From assembly GCF_003751445.1 (NCBI RefSeq), contig NZ_RJUU01000001.1, positions 2,299,001-2,363,000 on the forward strand: a stretch of DNA of 64,000 nt. The letters are read 5' to 3'. The notes beneath the pieces were generated by a model. That model saw only the letters and a list, made by a program, of their open reading frames with translations. It made no database searches and was not told where the DNA came from. Below, one piece after another: positions 40,938 through 49,058 of this stretch. Origin of the DNA: Streptomyces sp. 840.1. Its GTDB lineage: Bacteria; Actinomycetota; Actinomycetes; Streptomycetales; Streptomycetaceae. How positions within the stretch are numbered: position 1 is the stretch's first letter; every line of letters starts with the position of its first letter. The position numbers were made by a program, and so were the translations under genes.

Positions 40938-42392
40938 GTGACAACGATGACCGAAACTGCGAACGCTGCTCGCTTCCGCGAGTTCAAGATGCCCGACGTG
41001 GGCGAGGGACTGACCGAGGCCGAGATCCTCAAGTGGTTCGTCCAGCCCGGCGACACCGTCACCGACGGCCAGGTCGTCTGCGAGGTCGAGACGGCGAAGG
41101 CGGCCGTGGAGCTGCCGATCCCCTTCGACGGAGTGGTGCAGGAGCTGCGCTTCGGCGAGGGCACGACCGTGGACGTCGGCCAGGTGATCATCGTCGTGGA
41201 CGTGGCACCGGGCAGCGGCGACGCGGCCCCGGACCCGGCCCCGGCTTCCGCTCCCGCTGCGGCCCCGGCCGAGCCGGAGGCCGAGGCCCCGAAGGGCCGT
41301 ACGCCCGTCCTGGTCGGCTACGGCGTGGCCGAGTCCTCGACGAAGCGGCGCGCCCGCAAGGGCACGGAGACCGGCCCGCCGGCCGCCGCGTCCGCCGCGA
41401 TCCAGGGCGAGATGAACGGCCACGGCACCGGCGCTGTGCCCACTGCGCCCCCTGTCGCCGGGGTCCGGCCGCTCGCGAAGCCGCCGGTACGCAAGCTGGC
41501 GAAGGACCTGGGCATCGACCTGGCGACGGTCAGCCCGACCGGCGAGGGCGGCGTCATCACCCGCGAGGACGTGCACGCGGCGGCCACCCCGGCGCAGGCC
41601 CCGGCCCCCGAGCCGGCGCAGGCGCAGATCCCCGCCCCGGCATCAGCACCGGCATCCGCACCGGCCCCGGCCGTGGTCGCCTCGATGGGTGCGCGCGAGA
41701 CCCGTATCCCCGTCAAGGGCGTACGGAAGGCCATCGCGCAGGCGATGGTCGGCAGCGCGTTCACGGCGCCGCACGTGACCGAGTTCGTGACGGTCGACGT
41801 GACGCGCACGATGAAGCTGGTCGCGGAGCTGAAGGAGGACAAGGAGATGGCGGGGGTGCGGGTCAACCCGCTCCTGATCATCGCCAAGGCCCTCCTGGTC
41901 GCGATCAAGCGCCACCCCGAGGTCAACGCGGCCTGGGACGAGGCGAACCAGGAGATCGTGCAGAAGCACTACGTGAACCTGGGCATCGCGGCCGCCACCC
42001 CGCGCGGCCTGATCGTGCCGAACATCAAGGACGCGCACGAGCAGACGCTCCCGCAGCTGGCCGCGTCCCTGGGCGAGCTGGTCTCCACGGCCCGCGAGGG
42101 CAAGACGTCCCCGGCGGCGATGGCGGGTGGCACGGTGACCATCACCAACGTCGGCGTCTTCGGCGTCGACACGGGCACGCCGATCCTCAACCCCGGCGAG
42201 TCCGCGATCCTCGCGGTCGGCGCGATCAAGCTCCAGCCGTGGGTCCACAAGGGCAAGGTGAAGCCCCGCCAGGTCACCACGCTGGCCCTCTCCTTCGACC
42301 ACCGCCTGGTCGACGGCGAGCTGGGCTCGAAGGTGCTGGCGGACGTCGCCGCGATCCTGGAACAGCCCAAGCGGCTGATCACCTGGGCGTAG
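40938..42392 (+). CDS. bkdC: Branched-chain 2-keto acid dehydrogenase E2 acyltransferase (cluster 2)
   Basis: The 484-aa E2 has a lipoyl domain (PDVGEGLTEAEILKWFVQPG; lipoyl Lys in EVETAKAAVEL), an Ala/Pro linker, a subunit-binding domain (PPVRKLAKDLGIDLATVSPT), a second Ala/Pro linker and the catalytic domain with LALSFDHRLVDGELG. GTG 40938 has GAGGA about 8 nt upstream; ATG 40947 is an alternative. Its linkers keep G/C-ending codons, unlike the cluster 1 E2. A hairpin terminator follows 23 nt after the stop. Confidence 0.92.
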   Translation: MTTMTETANAARFREFKMPDVGEGLTEAEILKWFVQPGDTVTDGQVVCEVETAKAAVELPIPFDGVVQELRFGEGTTVDVGQVIIVVDVAPGSGDAAPDPAPASAPAAAPAEPEAEAPKGRTPVLVGYGVAESSTKRRARKGTETGPPAAASAAIQGEMNGHGTGAVPTAPPVAGVRPLAKPPVRKLAKDLGIDLATVSPTGEGGVITREDVHAAATPAQAPAPEPAQAQIPAPASAPASAPAPAVVASMGARETRIPVKGVRKAIAQAMVGSAFTAPHVTEFVTVDVTRTMKLVAELKEDKEMAGVRVNPLLIIAKALLVAIKRHPEVNAAWDEANQEIVQKHYVNLGIAAATPRGLIVPNIKDAHEQTLPQLAASLGELVSTAREGKTSPAAMAGGTVTITNVGVFGVDTGTPILNPGESAILAVGAIKLQPWVHKGKVKPRQVTTLALSFDHRLVDGELGSKVLADVAAILEQPKRLITWA

Positions 42393-42414
42393 CCGTCCGG
42401 CGGTACGTGTGTGA

Positions 42415-42448
42415 GGTGGGCCCGCGCGAGGTGTTGCGCGGGCCCGCC
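42415..42448 (+). terminator. Terminator after BCKDH cluster 2 (repeat copy A)
   Basis: GGTGGGCCCGCGC pairs with GCGCGGGCCCGCC across an 8-nt loop, followed by TCTTTCT. Together with its left flank (from 42398) it is nearly identical to the terminator at 44327. Confidence 0.85.
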
Positions 42449-42608
42449 TCTTTCTCCCGGAGCTCGTCACACGATCTTGCTGAAGCGTTCTGCCGGGCAG
42501 GTGCCAGGGGGCACCTCGCCATGGCGCTGAGTACGTCCGGAGTCCGTGGCGTGCGCCTGCCACGGTGGTGGTGTGCAACCGTTTGTTGATCTCAGCTGTC
42601 ACACGCAC

Positions 42609-43424
42609 ATGACGACGATGCCTGGCCTCCCCTCCCTGGTGCTGCGAGGCAGCAGCGCCACCGCCCGCTTCGGGGACGGGTTCGACTATGTGCAGTGGGA
42701 ACAGGGCGGGCGGGTGATACGGATTCCGCTGGAGGCCATCGAAGCGGTCCGCAGCCTCGACCGCTCGTTCGAGGTCATACTGACGACCACAGTGTCCGAC
42801 CGCCCTGCCGACGTGTACGGGGTCCACCATGCCAGCGCCGCCGCCGTGGACACGTTCTCCGCCGCCGTTCGGGCCCGCCTGCCCGAGAGAGCGGCCGAAG
42901 GACCGCGTGTCGACGGCCGAGACCTGATCGCCGACGTCTCTGAAGAACACTCCCGGAAGCCGTCGAGGCGCCTTCTCGTCGTCACCTTGATCGCCGTCCT
43001 CGCCGCGGTCGATGCGACGGTCGGTGCGCTCCGGGGGTCGGGGTGGGTGGTCGTACTGCCGTTCTTCCAGCTCTTCGCTTGCACGGGAGCGTTCATGGCG
43101 CTGACGTTGGGACGCGGCTTGTACGACGGGTTGCGCCTCTCCAGGCACGGCATAACGGTGATGGCCGAACTCGACCATTACACCGACAGTACGAGGGTGT
43201 ACCGGTACGCGGACCACGAGGGCGGGTCGCACTTCTTCCGGGAGCCGGCCGGCGGGCAGCAACTGGAGCTCAGCTACGACCCACGCGACCCCAGCCGTGC
43301 CTCCGCCCGCCAGCCTCTCTATGGCCAGGTCATGATGGCGCTGATATCAGCCATCGGCCTCGGTATGGCCTGCGGCGGTTTTGGGTTCACCGGTTACCAG
43401 CTCTTCCTCGCGTTGCTCGGCTGA
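42609..43424 (+). CDS. DUF3592-like membrane protein of unknown function
   Basis: The 271-aa protein has an N-terminal soluble part (residues 1-115; LVLRGSSATARFGDGFDYVQ, then VIRIPLEAIEAVRSL, which looks like a small beta domain). Two transmembrane helices follow (LLVVTLIAVLAAVDATVGAL and VVLPFFQLFACTGAFMALTL). A beta segment comes next (GITVMAELDHYTDSTRVYRY, resembling DUF3592) and a last helix near the C-terminus. ATG 42609 is chosen over an upstream frame with an atypical Cys/His-rich start; no clear ribosome site is seen. The gene lies inside the segment bracketed by duplicated terminators. Confidence 0.6.
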   Translation: MTTMPGLPSLVLRGSSATARFGDGFDYVQWEQGGRVIRIPLEAIEAVRSLDRSFEVILTTTVSDRPADVYGVHHASAAAVDTFSAAVRARLPERAAEGPRVDGRDLIADVSEEHSRKPSRRLLVVTLIAVLAAVDATVGALRGSGWVVVLPFFQLFACTGAFMALTLGRGLYDGLRLSRHGITVMAELDHYTDSTRVYRYADHEGGSHFFREPAGGQQLELSYDPRDPSRASARQPLYGQVMMALISAIGLGMACGGFGFTGYQLFLALLG

Positions 43425-43606
43425 ACCGAGCGTCGCGCACCCGCCGGCCCATCCCGGCTCGGCGCGCTTGTAACAGCCATGCATTAGCGCGTGGTTGGGC
43501 GGAACGGCCGAGCCCCTCCGGCAGGTCCTGTTGATCAGAAGCGCTCGCTGGTACCGACCCGTACCGAGTGGGCCGGTACTGACCAACCGACGCTGAGGAC
43601 GAAACC

Positions 43607-44293
43607 ATGCGCGCTCGTAAGCTCACCTTCGCGGCCCTGGCGCTTGCTGCGGGTCTCTCGCTCACGGCCTGCCAGAACGACGACGACGCCGTGGGGCAGG
43701 CCGACCCGTCGTCCGGGTCGTCCGCGTCCGCCGCTTCCTCCTCCGGCGGTGGCTCGGACTCGGGTGGTACGGACGAGGCCGGTGGCAAGGAGTCACCCGC
43801 CCCGGACTCGGCCGGCTCCGCCTCCGGCGGCTCGGCCTCCGGTGGGAGCGGGAGCGGCTCCGAGGCCAAGGGCGGCAAGTGCACCACCGACGGTCTGAAA
43901 ATCACGGCGCAGGACACCTTCATCGACGGCGACACCGACGGCAGCATCGCGGTGGGGCTGACGAACACCAGCGGCGCGGACTGCGTGGTCTCCGGGTTCG
44001 TGGGCGTCGACCTGAAGACGAACGCGGGGACGATCTCCGCCACGCGCAAGGGTGACCCCGGCGACCCGTACACCCTCAAGAACGGCAAGGAGATCGACTC
44101 CAACGTCAGCTACCCGCTCAACAAGACGGGTGGTTCCGGCATCCGCATCACGGGTCTCGTGGTGACCCCGCCGAACGAGACGAAGTCGGTCACCATCGCC
44201 TGGCCGGGCGAGAGCTCGCTGCCCGCGGGGGACAGCGGCAACGGTGACCAGGTCCTGGTCGGCCCGATCGGCAGCGCCGGCCAGGGCGGCTGA
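43607..44293 (+). CDS. DUF4232 domain lipoprotein
   Basis: The 228-aa protein has a lipoprotein signal peptide with lipobox LTAC (Cys23). A Ser/Gly-rich tether runs to about residue 90, then comes a DUF4232 beta domain (GKCTTDGLKITAQDTFIDGD; VGLTNTSGADCVVSGFVGVD) with two Cys likely to form a disulfide. It is exported and tethered to the outer face of the membrane. The upstream gap (43425-43606) has no gene. The DUF4232 family is common in streptomycetes, without known function. Confidence 0.88.
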   Translation: MRARKLTFAALALAAGLSLTACQNDDDAVGQADPSSGSSASAASSSGGGSDSGGTDEAGGKESPAPDSAGSASGGSASGGSGSGSEAKGGKCTTDGLKITAQDTFIDGDTDGSIAVGLTNTSGADCVVSGFVGVDLKTNAGTISATRKGDPGDPYTLKNGKEIDSNVSYPLNKTGGSGIRITGLVVTPPNETKSVTIAWPGESSLPAGDSGNGDQVLVGPIGSAGQGG

Positions 44294-44326
44294 CCGGAAT
44301 AGCCGCTTCGGCGGTACGTGTGTGAG

Positions 44327-44357
44327 GTGGGCCCGTGCGAGGCGTGCGCGGGCCCGC
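44327..44357. terminator. Terminator after the lipoprotein gene (repeat copy B)
   Basis: GTGGGCCCGTGC pairs with GCGCGGGCCCGC across a 7-nt loop, in the convergent gap with the ATPase gene. The sequence from 44309 repeats that from 42398 for at least the first 27 bases without change. Confidence 0.85.
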
Positions 44358-44369
44358 TTCCTTTCCGGG

Positions 44370-44840
44370 CTACGGGACGTTCCTGGCCGAGACTTCGACG
44401 TCCGCCCGCCTGTGCAGGGCGAGTTCGGCGAAGACGGACTTGCCGACGCTGCGCGGCTCGACGCCCCAGCGGTCGGCGAGCCGGTCGACGACGAGCAGCC
44501 CGCGCCCGTAGCAGTCGTCGTCCTCCGCCTGGCGCACAGCCGGCAGCCGCTCGCCGCGCGGGTCGCTGACCTCGATGCGGAGGGTGGCGGCCGTGAGGAT
44601 GAGGTGAACGCGGAAGAGCCGCCCGCGCACGGAGCCGTGCAGTAAGGCGTTGGTCGCCAACTCGCTGACCAGCAGCGCGACGTCCGCAACATGGTTGGAG
44701 TACCCCCACTCGGACACCAGCCGCACGGCCCGCCGCCGGCAGAGGTGGACGCTACGCGCGGTGGGCGTGTAGTCGAGCCGGTCCTCCTGAACGACGGGCT
44801 CGGGGGCGGGTGCGGGGGCCTTCTCCTGGGCTGCGGTCAT
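44370..44840 (-). CDS. ATP-binding protein, anti-sigma-factor-kinase type (HATPase_c_2)
   Basis: The 156-aa protein has the GHKL fold of RsbW/SpoIIAB relatives: N-box VALLVSELATNALLHGSVRG, then LRIEVSDPRGERLP and GRGLLVVDRLADRWGVEP. Streptomycetes carry dozens of these next to DUF397 and XRE-DUF5753 genes. ATG 44840 is chosen because the sequence upstream in frame is not protein-like. It is divergent from the XRE-DUF5753 gene, and the pair shares a 212-bp gap with an inverted repeat. Confidence 0.88.
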   Translation of the reverse strand: MTAAQEKAPAPAPEPVVQEDRLDYTPTARSVHLCRRRAVRLVSEWGYSNHVADVALLVSELATNALLHGSVRGRLFRVHLILTAATLRIEVSDPRGERLPAVRQAEDDDCYGRGLLVVDRLADRWGVEPRSVGKSVFAELALHRRADVEVSARNVP

Positions 44841-44988
44841 GGGCGCGTGCCTCTCGGTGCGGGGGCGGTGGCGATACCGGACCTTTTCCTGAGCAGGGCA
44901 GGGCGGTGCACTTCCGCTGGGCGGTGCCGCTGGGTGAGCGGATGGGTGCCGAACGTAGCGACCGCGTGGACTCGGGAGCAAGTGAAAC

Positions 44989-45004
44989 GGGGACATTAGT
45001 CCCC
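44989..45004. promoter_or_regulatory. Inverted repeat between the ATPase and XRE-DUF5753 genes
   Basis: GGGGAC-ATTA-GTCCCC is a perfect 6-bp inverted repeat 49 nt before the regulator start. It could be an operator for the XRE protein. Confidence 0.5.
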
Positions 45005-45052
45005 AATGGATGAAGGCGGTCGACGCGCGGCCTCGCGGGACGAGACACTGAG

Positions 45053-45934
45053 GTGGTGAATCGAGCGACTCCGCAAGGCAATCGAACGTCAACTGTGCTC
45101 GGCCGCAGGCTCGGTAGCGAGCTGCTGCGACTGCGTGACGCCTCCGGGAAGACGCAGCAGCAAGCCGCCCAGGTCATCAGCGCGACCAACTCGAAGATCG
45201 TGAAGATGGAGCGGGGATGGGTTCCGATGAGGGACCCGGACATTCGCACCCTCTGCGAGTTCTACGACCTCGAAGACACGAAGGCCGTCGGTCGCCTGCT
45301 GGAGGTGGCCAGGCTCGACAGGGAACGCCGTAAGGCAAAGGGCTGGTGGAACCAGTACCCGGAACTGCGCTCGCTGGTTGAATACGTCGCACTCGAGGAC
45401 ATCGCGACGGGGATCCGAACCTGGCAAGGAGCCTTCGTCCCTGGACTGCTTCAGACTCCGGACTATGCCAGGGCGCTCGCGGTCGGCAACGCGGACTGGG
45501 ACGACCCGGAAGAGATCGAGCGCTTCGTGGAGGCGAAGATCGCCCGTCAGGCCCGCCTGACGGAGAGCAACCCGCTTGCTCTGTGGGCGATCGTCGCAGA
45601 GGGGGCCCTGCGGCAGCTGGTGGGTGGTCGGGAGGTGATGCGTACACAACTGGCTCGCCTGGCCGCGGCGGCTGACGAGCCAAATGTCACGGTGCAGGTT
45701 GTCCCCTTCCTTGCAGGCTCCCATCCGGGCATGACCAGCGCATTTAGCGTGGTGTCGTTTGCTGAACCCGGTGCGATGGACGTGGTCTACATGGACACGA
45801 CGTCGTCTACGCTGTGGCTTGAGAGCGAGACGGATGCCGCACGTCACAACGTCACGTTCGGTCGTATCGCCAGAAGCGGACTCGCTCCTCGCGATTCCAT
45901 CGCTCTGATTGGGCGTATTCGCAAGGAGTTGTAG
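45053..45934 (+). CDS. XRE-family helix-turn-helix regulator with DUF5753 domain (WhiJ-like)
   Basis: The 293-aa protein has an N-terminal helix-turn-helix (residues 15-70; LGSELLRLRDASGKTQQQAA, SATNSKIVKMERGW) and a C-terminal DUF5753 domain (WQGAFVPGLLQTPDYARALA; VTVQVVPFLAGSHPGMTSAF). This architecture is that of WhiJ and relatives, which act with a small DUF397 partner in developmental control. GTG 45053 or 45056 may start it. The DUF397 gene follows after 2 nt, its ribosome site lying in the last codons of this gene. Confidence 0.92.
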   Translation: MVNRATPQGNRTSTVLGRRLGSELLRLRDASGKTQQQAAQVISATNSKIVKMERGWVPMRDPDIRTLCEFYDLEDTKAVGRLLEVARLDRERRKAKGWWNQYPELRSLVEYVALEDIATGIRTWQGAFVPGLLQTPDYARALAVGNADWDDPEEIERFVEAKIARQARLTESNPLALWAIVAEGALRQLVGGREVMRTQLARLAAAADEPNVTVQVVPFLAGSHPGMTSAFSVVSFAEPGAMDVVYMDTTSSTLWLESETDAARHNVTFGRIARSGLAPRDSIALIGRIRKEL

Positions 45935-45936
45935 TC

Positions 45937-46134
45937 GTGCCACACTTCGAGTTCGTCAAGTCCAGCTACAGCAGTGGCAACGGCGAGTGCGTCGAAGTGG
46001 CCCGCAACGTCCCCCGTACCGTCGCCGTCCGCGACTCCAAGCTGTTGGACGGTCCCGTTCTTCTCATCGCTCCCGCCGCGTGGGACGCTTTTCAGGCGAT
46101 CCTGGGGCAACGCCTTGGGGCGCAGGGGCTCTGA
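45937..46134 (+). CDS. DUF397 domain protein, copy 1
   Basis: The 65-aa protein is full-length DUF397 (KSSYSSGNGECVEVARNVPR; VAVRDSKLLDGPVLLIAPAA; WDAFQ). AAGGAG lies 9 nt before GTG 45937. DUF397 proteins bind the preceding XRE-DUF5753 regulator and modulate its DNA binding in studied systems. A second, closely similar copy follows. Confidence 0.93.
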   Translation: MPHFEFVKSSYSSGNGECVEVARNVPRTVAVRDSKLLDGPVLLIAPAAWDAFQAILGQRLGAQGL

Positions 46135-46186
46135 CCGCACCCGCCTGGGTGCTGACCGGTCCCGATATTGGCAGAGGGAGCATCAG

Positions 46187-46369
46187 GTGAAGGCGTTCCG
46201 CTTCCGTAAGTCCAGCTACAGCGCGACGGCCAGCGAGTGCGTAGAGGTCGCCCGCAACATCCCCCGTACCGTCGCCGTCCGCGACTCCAAGCGGCTGGAC
46301 GGTCCCGTCCTCCTCCTCGCCCCCGCCGCGTGGGACGCCTTCCAGGAGACACTGGGGCGGCAGTCGTAG
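46187..46369 (+). CDS. DUF397 domain protein, copy 2
   Basis: The 60-aa paralogue (FRKSSYSATASECVEVARNI; WDAFQETLGRQS) differs from copy 1 at only a few positions in the core. GAGGGAG precedes GTG 46187. It lies 52 nt after copy 1. The near-identical DNA (for example CCCCCGTACCGTCGCCGTCC in both) points to a recent tandem duplication. Confidence 0.9.
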   Translation: MKAFRFRKSSYSATASECVEVARNIPRTVAVRDSKRLDGPVLLLAPAAWDAFQETLGRQS

Positions 46370-46601
46370 AGGCCGCTGCCCGCTGGAGCTCTCCTGTTCT
46401 CCTGAGCGTCTGCTACGTGAAGGGCTCTGCTTCCACCTGCTCCAAGACCCTGGTCAAGCACGCGTGAGCGAACGGTCGCTGGTGCTGGTCGGTGACGACG
46501 ACTTCGCGGACGACGCGGTCACTCGGTTCGACGCGCCGGGCATCCGCTCCCGCTGACGGGCCGCGCCCGCCGGGGTCCCGGGGTTCCTCCTCCCCGGGCC
46601 C

Positions 46602-47336
46602 TCAGTGGTCCACCGTCTCGGTCCACGGCCCCGGCAACGCCGCCCGGACGCCGTCCAACGCCTCCCGAGTCAGTGCGCGGACGTACAGCCACCCCAACTC
46701 CGACCGGTCGTCCGAGAGGTCCTCGTGCACCAGGACGTCCGCGCCCGCGTACCAGCGGTCCGCGCCGTCCCGGCCGTAGGGGGCGAGCAGCGGCGGTATG
46801 CGGGTGAGCGACCGCTCCAGGTACCCGGCGTCCGACGCCAGGCACTCGCGGCGCCAGCCGCCCCAGTCGCCGCACAGTGAGTTCTCCGACATCACCGTCT
46901 CCACGCACATGGCGGAGAAGCGGTCGGCGAACGGCTCCCAGTCGTCGTACGCCTGCGAACTCCCGTCGATCAGCACGGGTGGGTCGGCGTCCGCGATCCG
47001 GTCGAGCGGCACGGCGATCTGGTACAGCCAGTACTTCTCCGCCTGCCAGATCAGAGCGGCGCCGTCCGCCTCCAGATCCTCTGGAGGCAGGAGCGACCTC
47101 GTCCCGTGCAGCAGGTCGTGACGGCGCCCGAACCTGGTGTACAACTCCCTCATCGCCTGCGGAAGTCGCAGTCCGAGCCGCAGCTCGGCGGCGGTGAGCT
47201 CGGCCTCAGGGAACCCGTCATCCGGCCCGATCGGCGCGCCGAGACGCGCGGCGAACCGTTCGACGAACCGCCAGGCCGCCGCGGGGCCCGTGAGGGCGGC
47301 GGGAAGTTCGACGCGTAGATCGAAGGTCTCGGGCAT
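46602..47336 (-). CDS. SMI1/KNR4 (SUKH)-family protein
   Basis: The 244-aa protein shows the SUKH entry pattern (LTAAELRLGLRLPQAMRELY, then FGRRHDLLHG) and a Trp-rich C-terminal half (DWGGWRRECLASDAGYLERS). SUKH proteins include many toxin-immunity proteins, but no toxin gene is adjacent. ATG 47336 has TAGGGT 6 nt upstream, the leaderless pattern. The family call is by eye and moderate. Confidence 0.65.
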   Translation of the reverse strand: MPETFDLRVELPAALTGPAAAWRFVERFAARLGAPIGPDDGFPEAELTAAELRLGLRLPQAMRELYTRFGRRHDLLHGTRSLLPPEDLEADGAALIWQAEKYWLYQIAVPLDRIADADPPVLIDGSSQAYDDWEPFADRFSAMCVETVMSENSLCGDWGGWRRECLASDAGYLERSLTRIPPLLAPYGRDGADRWYAGADVLVHEDLSDDRSELGWLYVRALTREALDGVRAALPGPWTETVDH

Positions 47337-47397
47337 CCGCACACCCTAGGGTCTCTCGTCCGGATCACGGCCGGCCGCCTTCGGTGAGGAGACGGTC

Positions 47398-47469
47398 CGG
47401 ATGCCTGCCGGGGTCGTAGCCTCCGCATTCCGCTTCGGCGGTCGATGCCGACGAACCGGCAGGCATCCG
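47398..47469. repeat. 14-bp perfect inverted repeat with 44-nt loop
   Basis: CGGATGCCTGCCGG (47398-47411) is complementary to 47456-47469. It lies downstream of the DUF1062 gene and upstream of the SUKH gene, so it may end the former transcript or form a structured RNA. Confidence 0.7.
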
Positions 47470-47497
47470 TTCTCGTCCCGGTCCGGGATCTCCGAGT

Positions 47498-48046
47498 TCA
47501 GCGCTTCAGCAGGAACGTGAAGTCGCCGGAGAGCTTTCCGCTCAGCCTGGCCGCTGATACGAGTCTGCCCTCGGTGAGCAGCCGCTCCGCCTCCGCCCGC
47601 GAGAGACCGCACCCCTCGGCGATCAGCCGCAGCGGCCGGACCGGAATCCGTGCCGCGAAGCGGACCGATACGTCGATCACCTCGCGGTCCGGATCGACCG
47701 GGTCGCCCGTGTCGAGGCGCCAGGCGCCGGTCCAGTCGAGGGCGATGCGGTTGCGGCGCCGCAGGACCGGGTCCTGGAGCAGTTCGGCCGCCAGGCCGGG
47801 ATCGTTGTCGTGCATCCGGTCCAGCAGTTCGGGCCGGATGGAGCGCACGTGCGCCCGTTCCAGGACCGTGAGCTTGGTGGTCTCCCGGCACATCGTGCAG
47901 AGCGCGAGGAGCCACGCGTCGAGGAGCTTGTGGTTGGCGTTGACGCGGAACTTGCCGTTCGGGCGGAAGGCCCTGGACGCGCACGTATGGCATCGACGGA
48001 GGACGAGCGGCAGGCAAGTGGGCATGACGACCCAGGTGTTGAGCAC
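47498..48046 (-). CDS. DUF1062 domain protein
   Basis: The 182-aa protein has Cys pairs suited to zinc (LRRCHTCASRAF; LLALCTMCRETTKL) and a helical second half (RPLRLIAEGCGLSRAEAERL, which resembles an S4-like or helix-turn-helix end, LVSAARLSGKLSGDFTFLLK). GTG 48046 starts it. An 11-bp repeat, GTACACCGTTT, lies 5 nt upstream. DUF1062 has no assigned function; zinc binding and nucleic-acid contact are plausible. Confidence 0.75.
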   Translation of the reverse strand: MLNTWVVMPTCLPLVLRRCHTCASRAFRPNGKFRVNANHKLLDAWLLALCTMCRETTKLTVLERAHVRSIRPELLDRMHDNDPGLAAELLQDPVLRRRNRIALDWTGAWRLDTGDPVDPDREVIDVSVRFAARIPVRPLRLIAEGCGLSRAEAERLLTEGRLVSAARLSGKLSGDFTFLLKR

Positions 48047-48050
48047 AGGG

Positions 48051-48148
48051 GTACACCGTTTCCAGTGAGAAGTCCGCAGCAGGAAGCAGCGCGGCGCACA
48101 GGTGCGACGCGCGACAGATCAGCAGTCGGGAAGTCTCAAACGGTGTAC
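48051..48148. repeat. 11-bp inverted repeat flanking the DUF1062 promoter region
   Basis: GTACACCGTTT (48051-48061) recurs inverted as AAACGGTGTAC (48138-48148), 76 nt apart. The first copy adjoins the DUF1062 start. Confidence 0.65.
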
Positions 48149-48734
48149 AACGGAACGCCCTTGCCTAGACGACGTGGAACCGCAGCACGGTAACCGCGCA
48201 CGGTGGCAACGATCCAGTGGTTTTCACGCACTTGCGGGCCGGCTATCGGTCCGGTCCGGTCCGGTTCGGCTGGCGGTTCGGTCCGGCTGTCGGGCTCCAT
48301 GCCGGCGATGCCGTGGGGCCCGCCCGGCTTCGACGCCGAGGAATACAAGGAACGCAATGCGTCGAGCAGTGCATCGCCCGACTCGAACAGTGGCGCGGTC
48401 TGGCTCTGCGGACCGGCAACTCGCGATCGCGCTGGTTGACGGATGCCACAAGCGTGGAGACGGGCTGCCCCGCTGTCCTCGTTGCGCTCGGCCGCCACGT
48501 GGACAGACCGTCCGTAGGGGTTCGGGCGTGCCAGGCGCGAAACTCGTCGTAGGTGCGGATCCCGTGGTCCAGGACCGCCTGGCAGACCCACATTCCTTGT
48601 GTCGCCTCGCCCTGTGCTGCCGCATCCTCCTAGATGGCGAGGACGGCGGAGGACGGCGTCGCGGGTCGAGGGGGCCAGGGCGTCCCGAGCTTGTCGAGGA
48701 ACGTGTGCGCGGAAGCCCGGCGCCGGGGCGAGGC
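48149..48734 (-). pseudogene. Non-coding or decayed stretch with gene-like fragments
   Basis: No intact gene is supported over about 590 bp. On the minus strand the fragment QAVLDHGIRTYDEFRAWHAR (near 48590-48530) and, after a frame change, SGDALLDALRSLYSSASKPG (near 48390-48330) look protein-like and use ordinary codons. A frameshifted remnant of a leftward gene is the simplest reading. Local G+C is lower and codon bias weaker than in the neighbours. This is a tentative call. Confidence 0.3.
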
Positions 48735-49058
48735 TCAGGCCTGACCGGTTTCGAAGCGGCTTACCCTCCCGTCGGGAGCGACGGTGAAGCGCCACGCGGT
48801 TCGCATCGTGCCCCAGGTGTCATTGCGGTAGTCCACGACCAGTGCGCGTCCGGTTGCGTCCGTGGAGACCACGTCCATGTGCCCGCCAGAACTGAAGATC
48901 TCCGAATCGGCCCACTGGGTGAGGTCACGGTCGGTGCCGTCGTCCGACATCGTGGCGTCAAGGGTCAGGGCCGCGCGGAATGCCTCCCGGTCTCCGGCAT
49001 TCACCGCTTCAACGAAGGCTCGCACTGCCGGGTCGGGCAAGTCGTTCGCGCTGGTCAC
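48735..49058 (-). CDS. NTF2-like (SnoaL/ketosteroid-isomerase fold) protein
   Basis: The 107-aa protein has the NTF2-like opening (AVRAFVEAVNAGDREAFRAA), TMSDDGTDRDLTQWADSEIF and a C-terminal strand set (WRFTVAPDGRVSRFETGQA). GGAGA lies 8 nt before GTG 49058. It is the first of three NTF2-fold genes within 1.6 kb. Function unknown. Confidence 0.8.
   Translation of the reverse strand: MTSANDLPDPAVRAFVEAVNAGDREAFRAALTLDATMSDDGTDRDLTQWADSEIFSSGGHMDVVSTDATGRALVVDYRNDTWGTMRTAWRFTVAPDGRVSRFETGQA

Noticed and set aside
42546..42608. Upstream start for the DUF3592-like membrane protein
   Set aside because: The extra residues (MACACHGGGVQPF) are atypical and have no ribosome site; ATG 42609 begins the protein-like sequence.
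44841..45092. Longer N-terminus for the ATP-binding protein (start at 45092)
   Set aside because: It would cross the start of the divergent XRE-DUF5753 gene and adds a non-conserved 84 residues.
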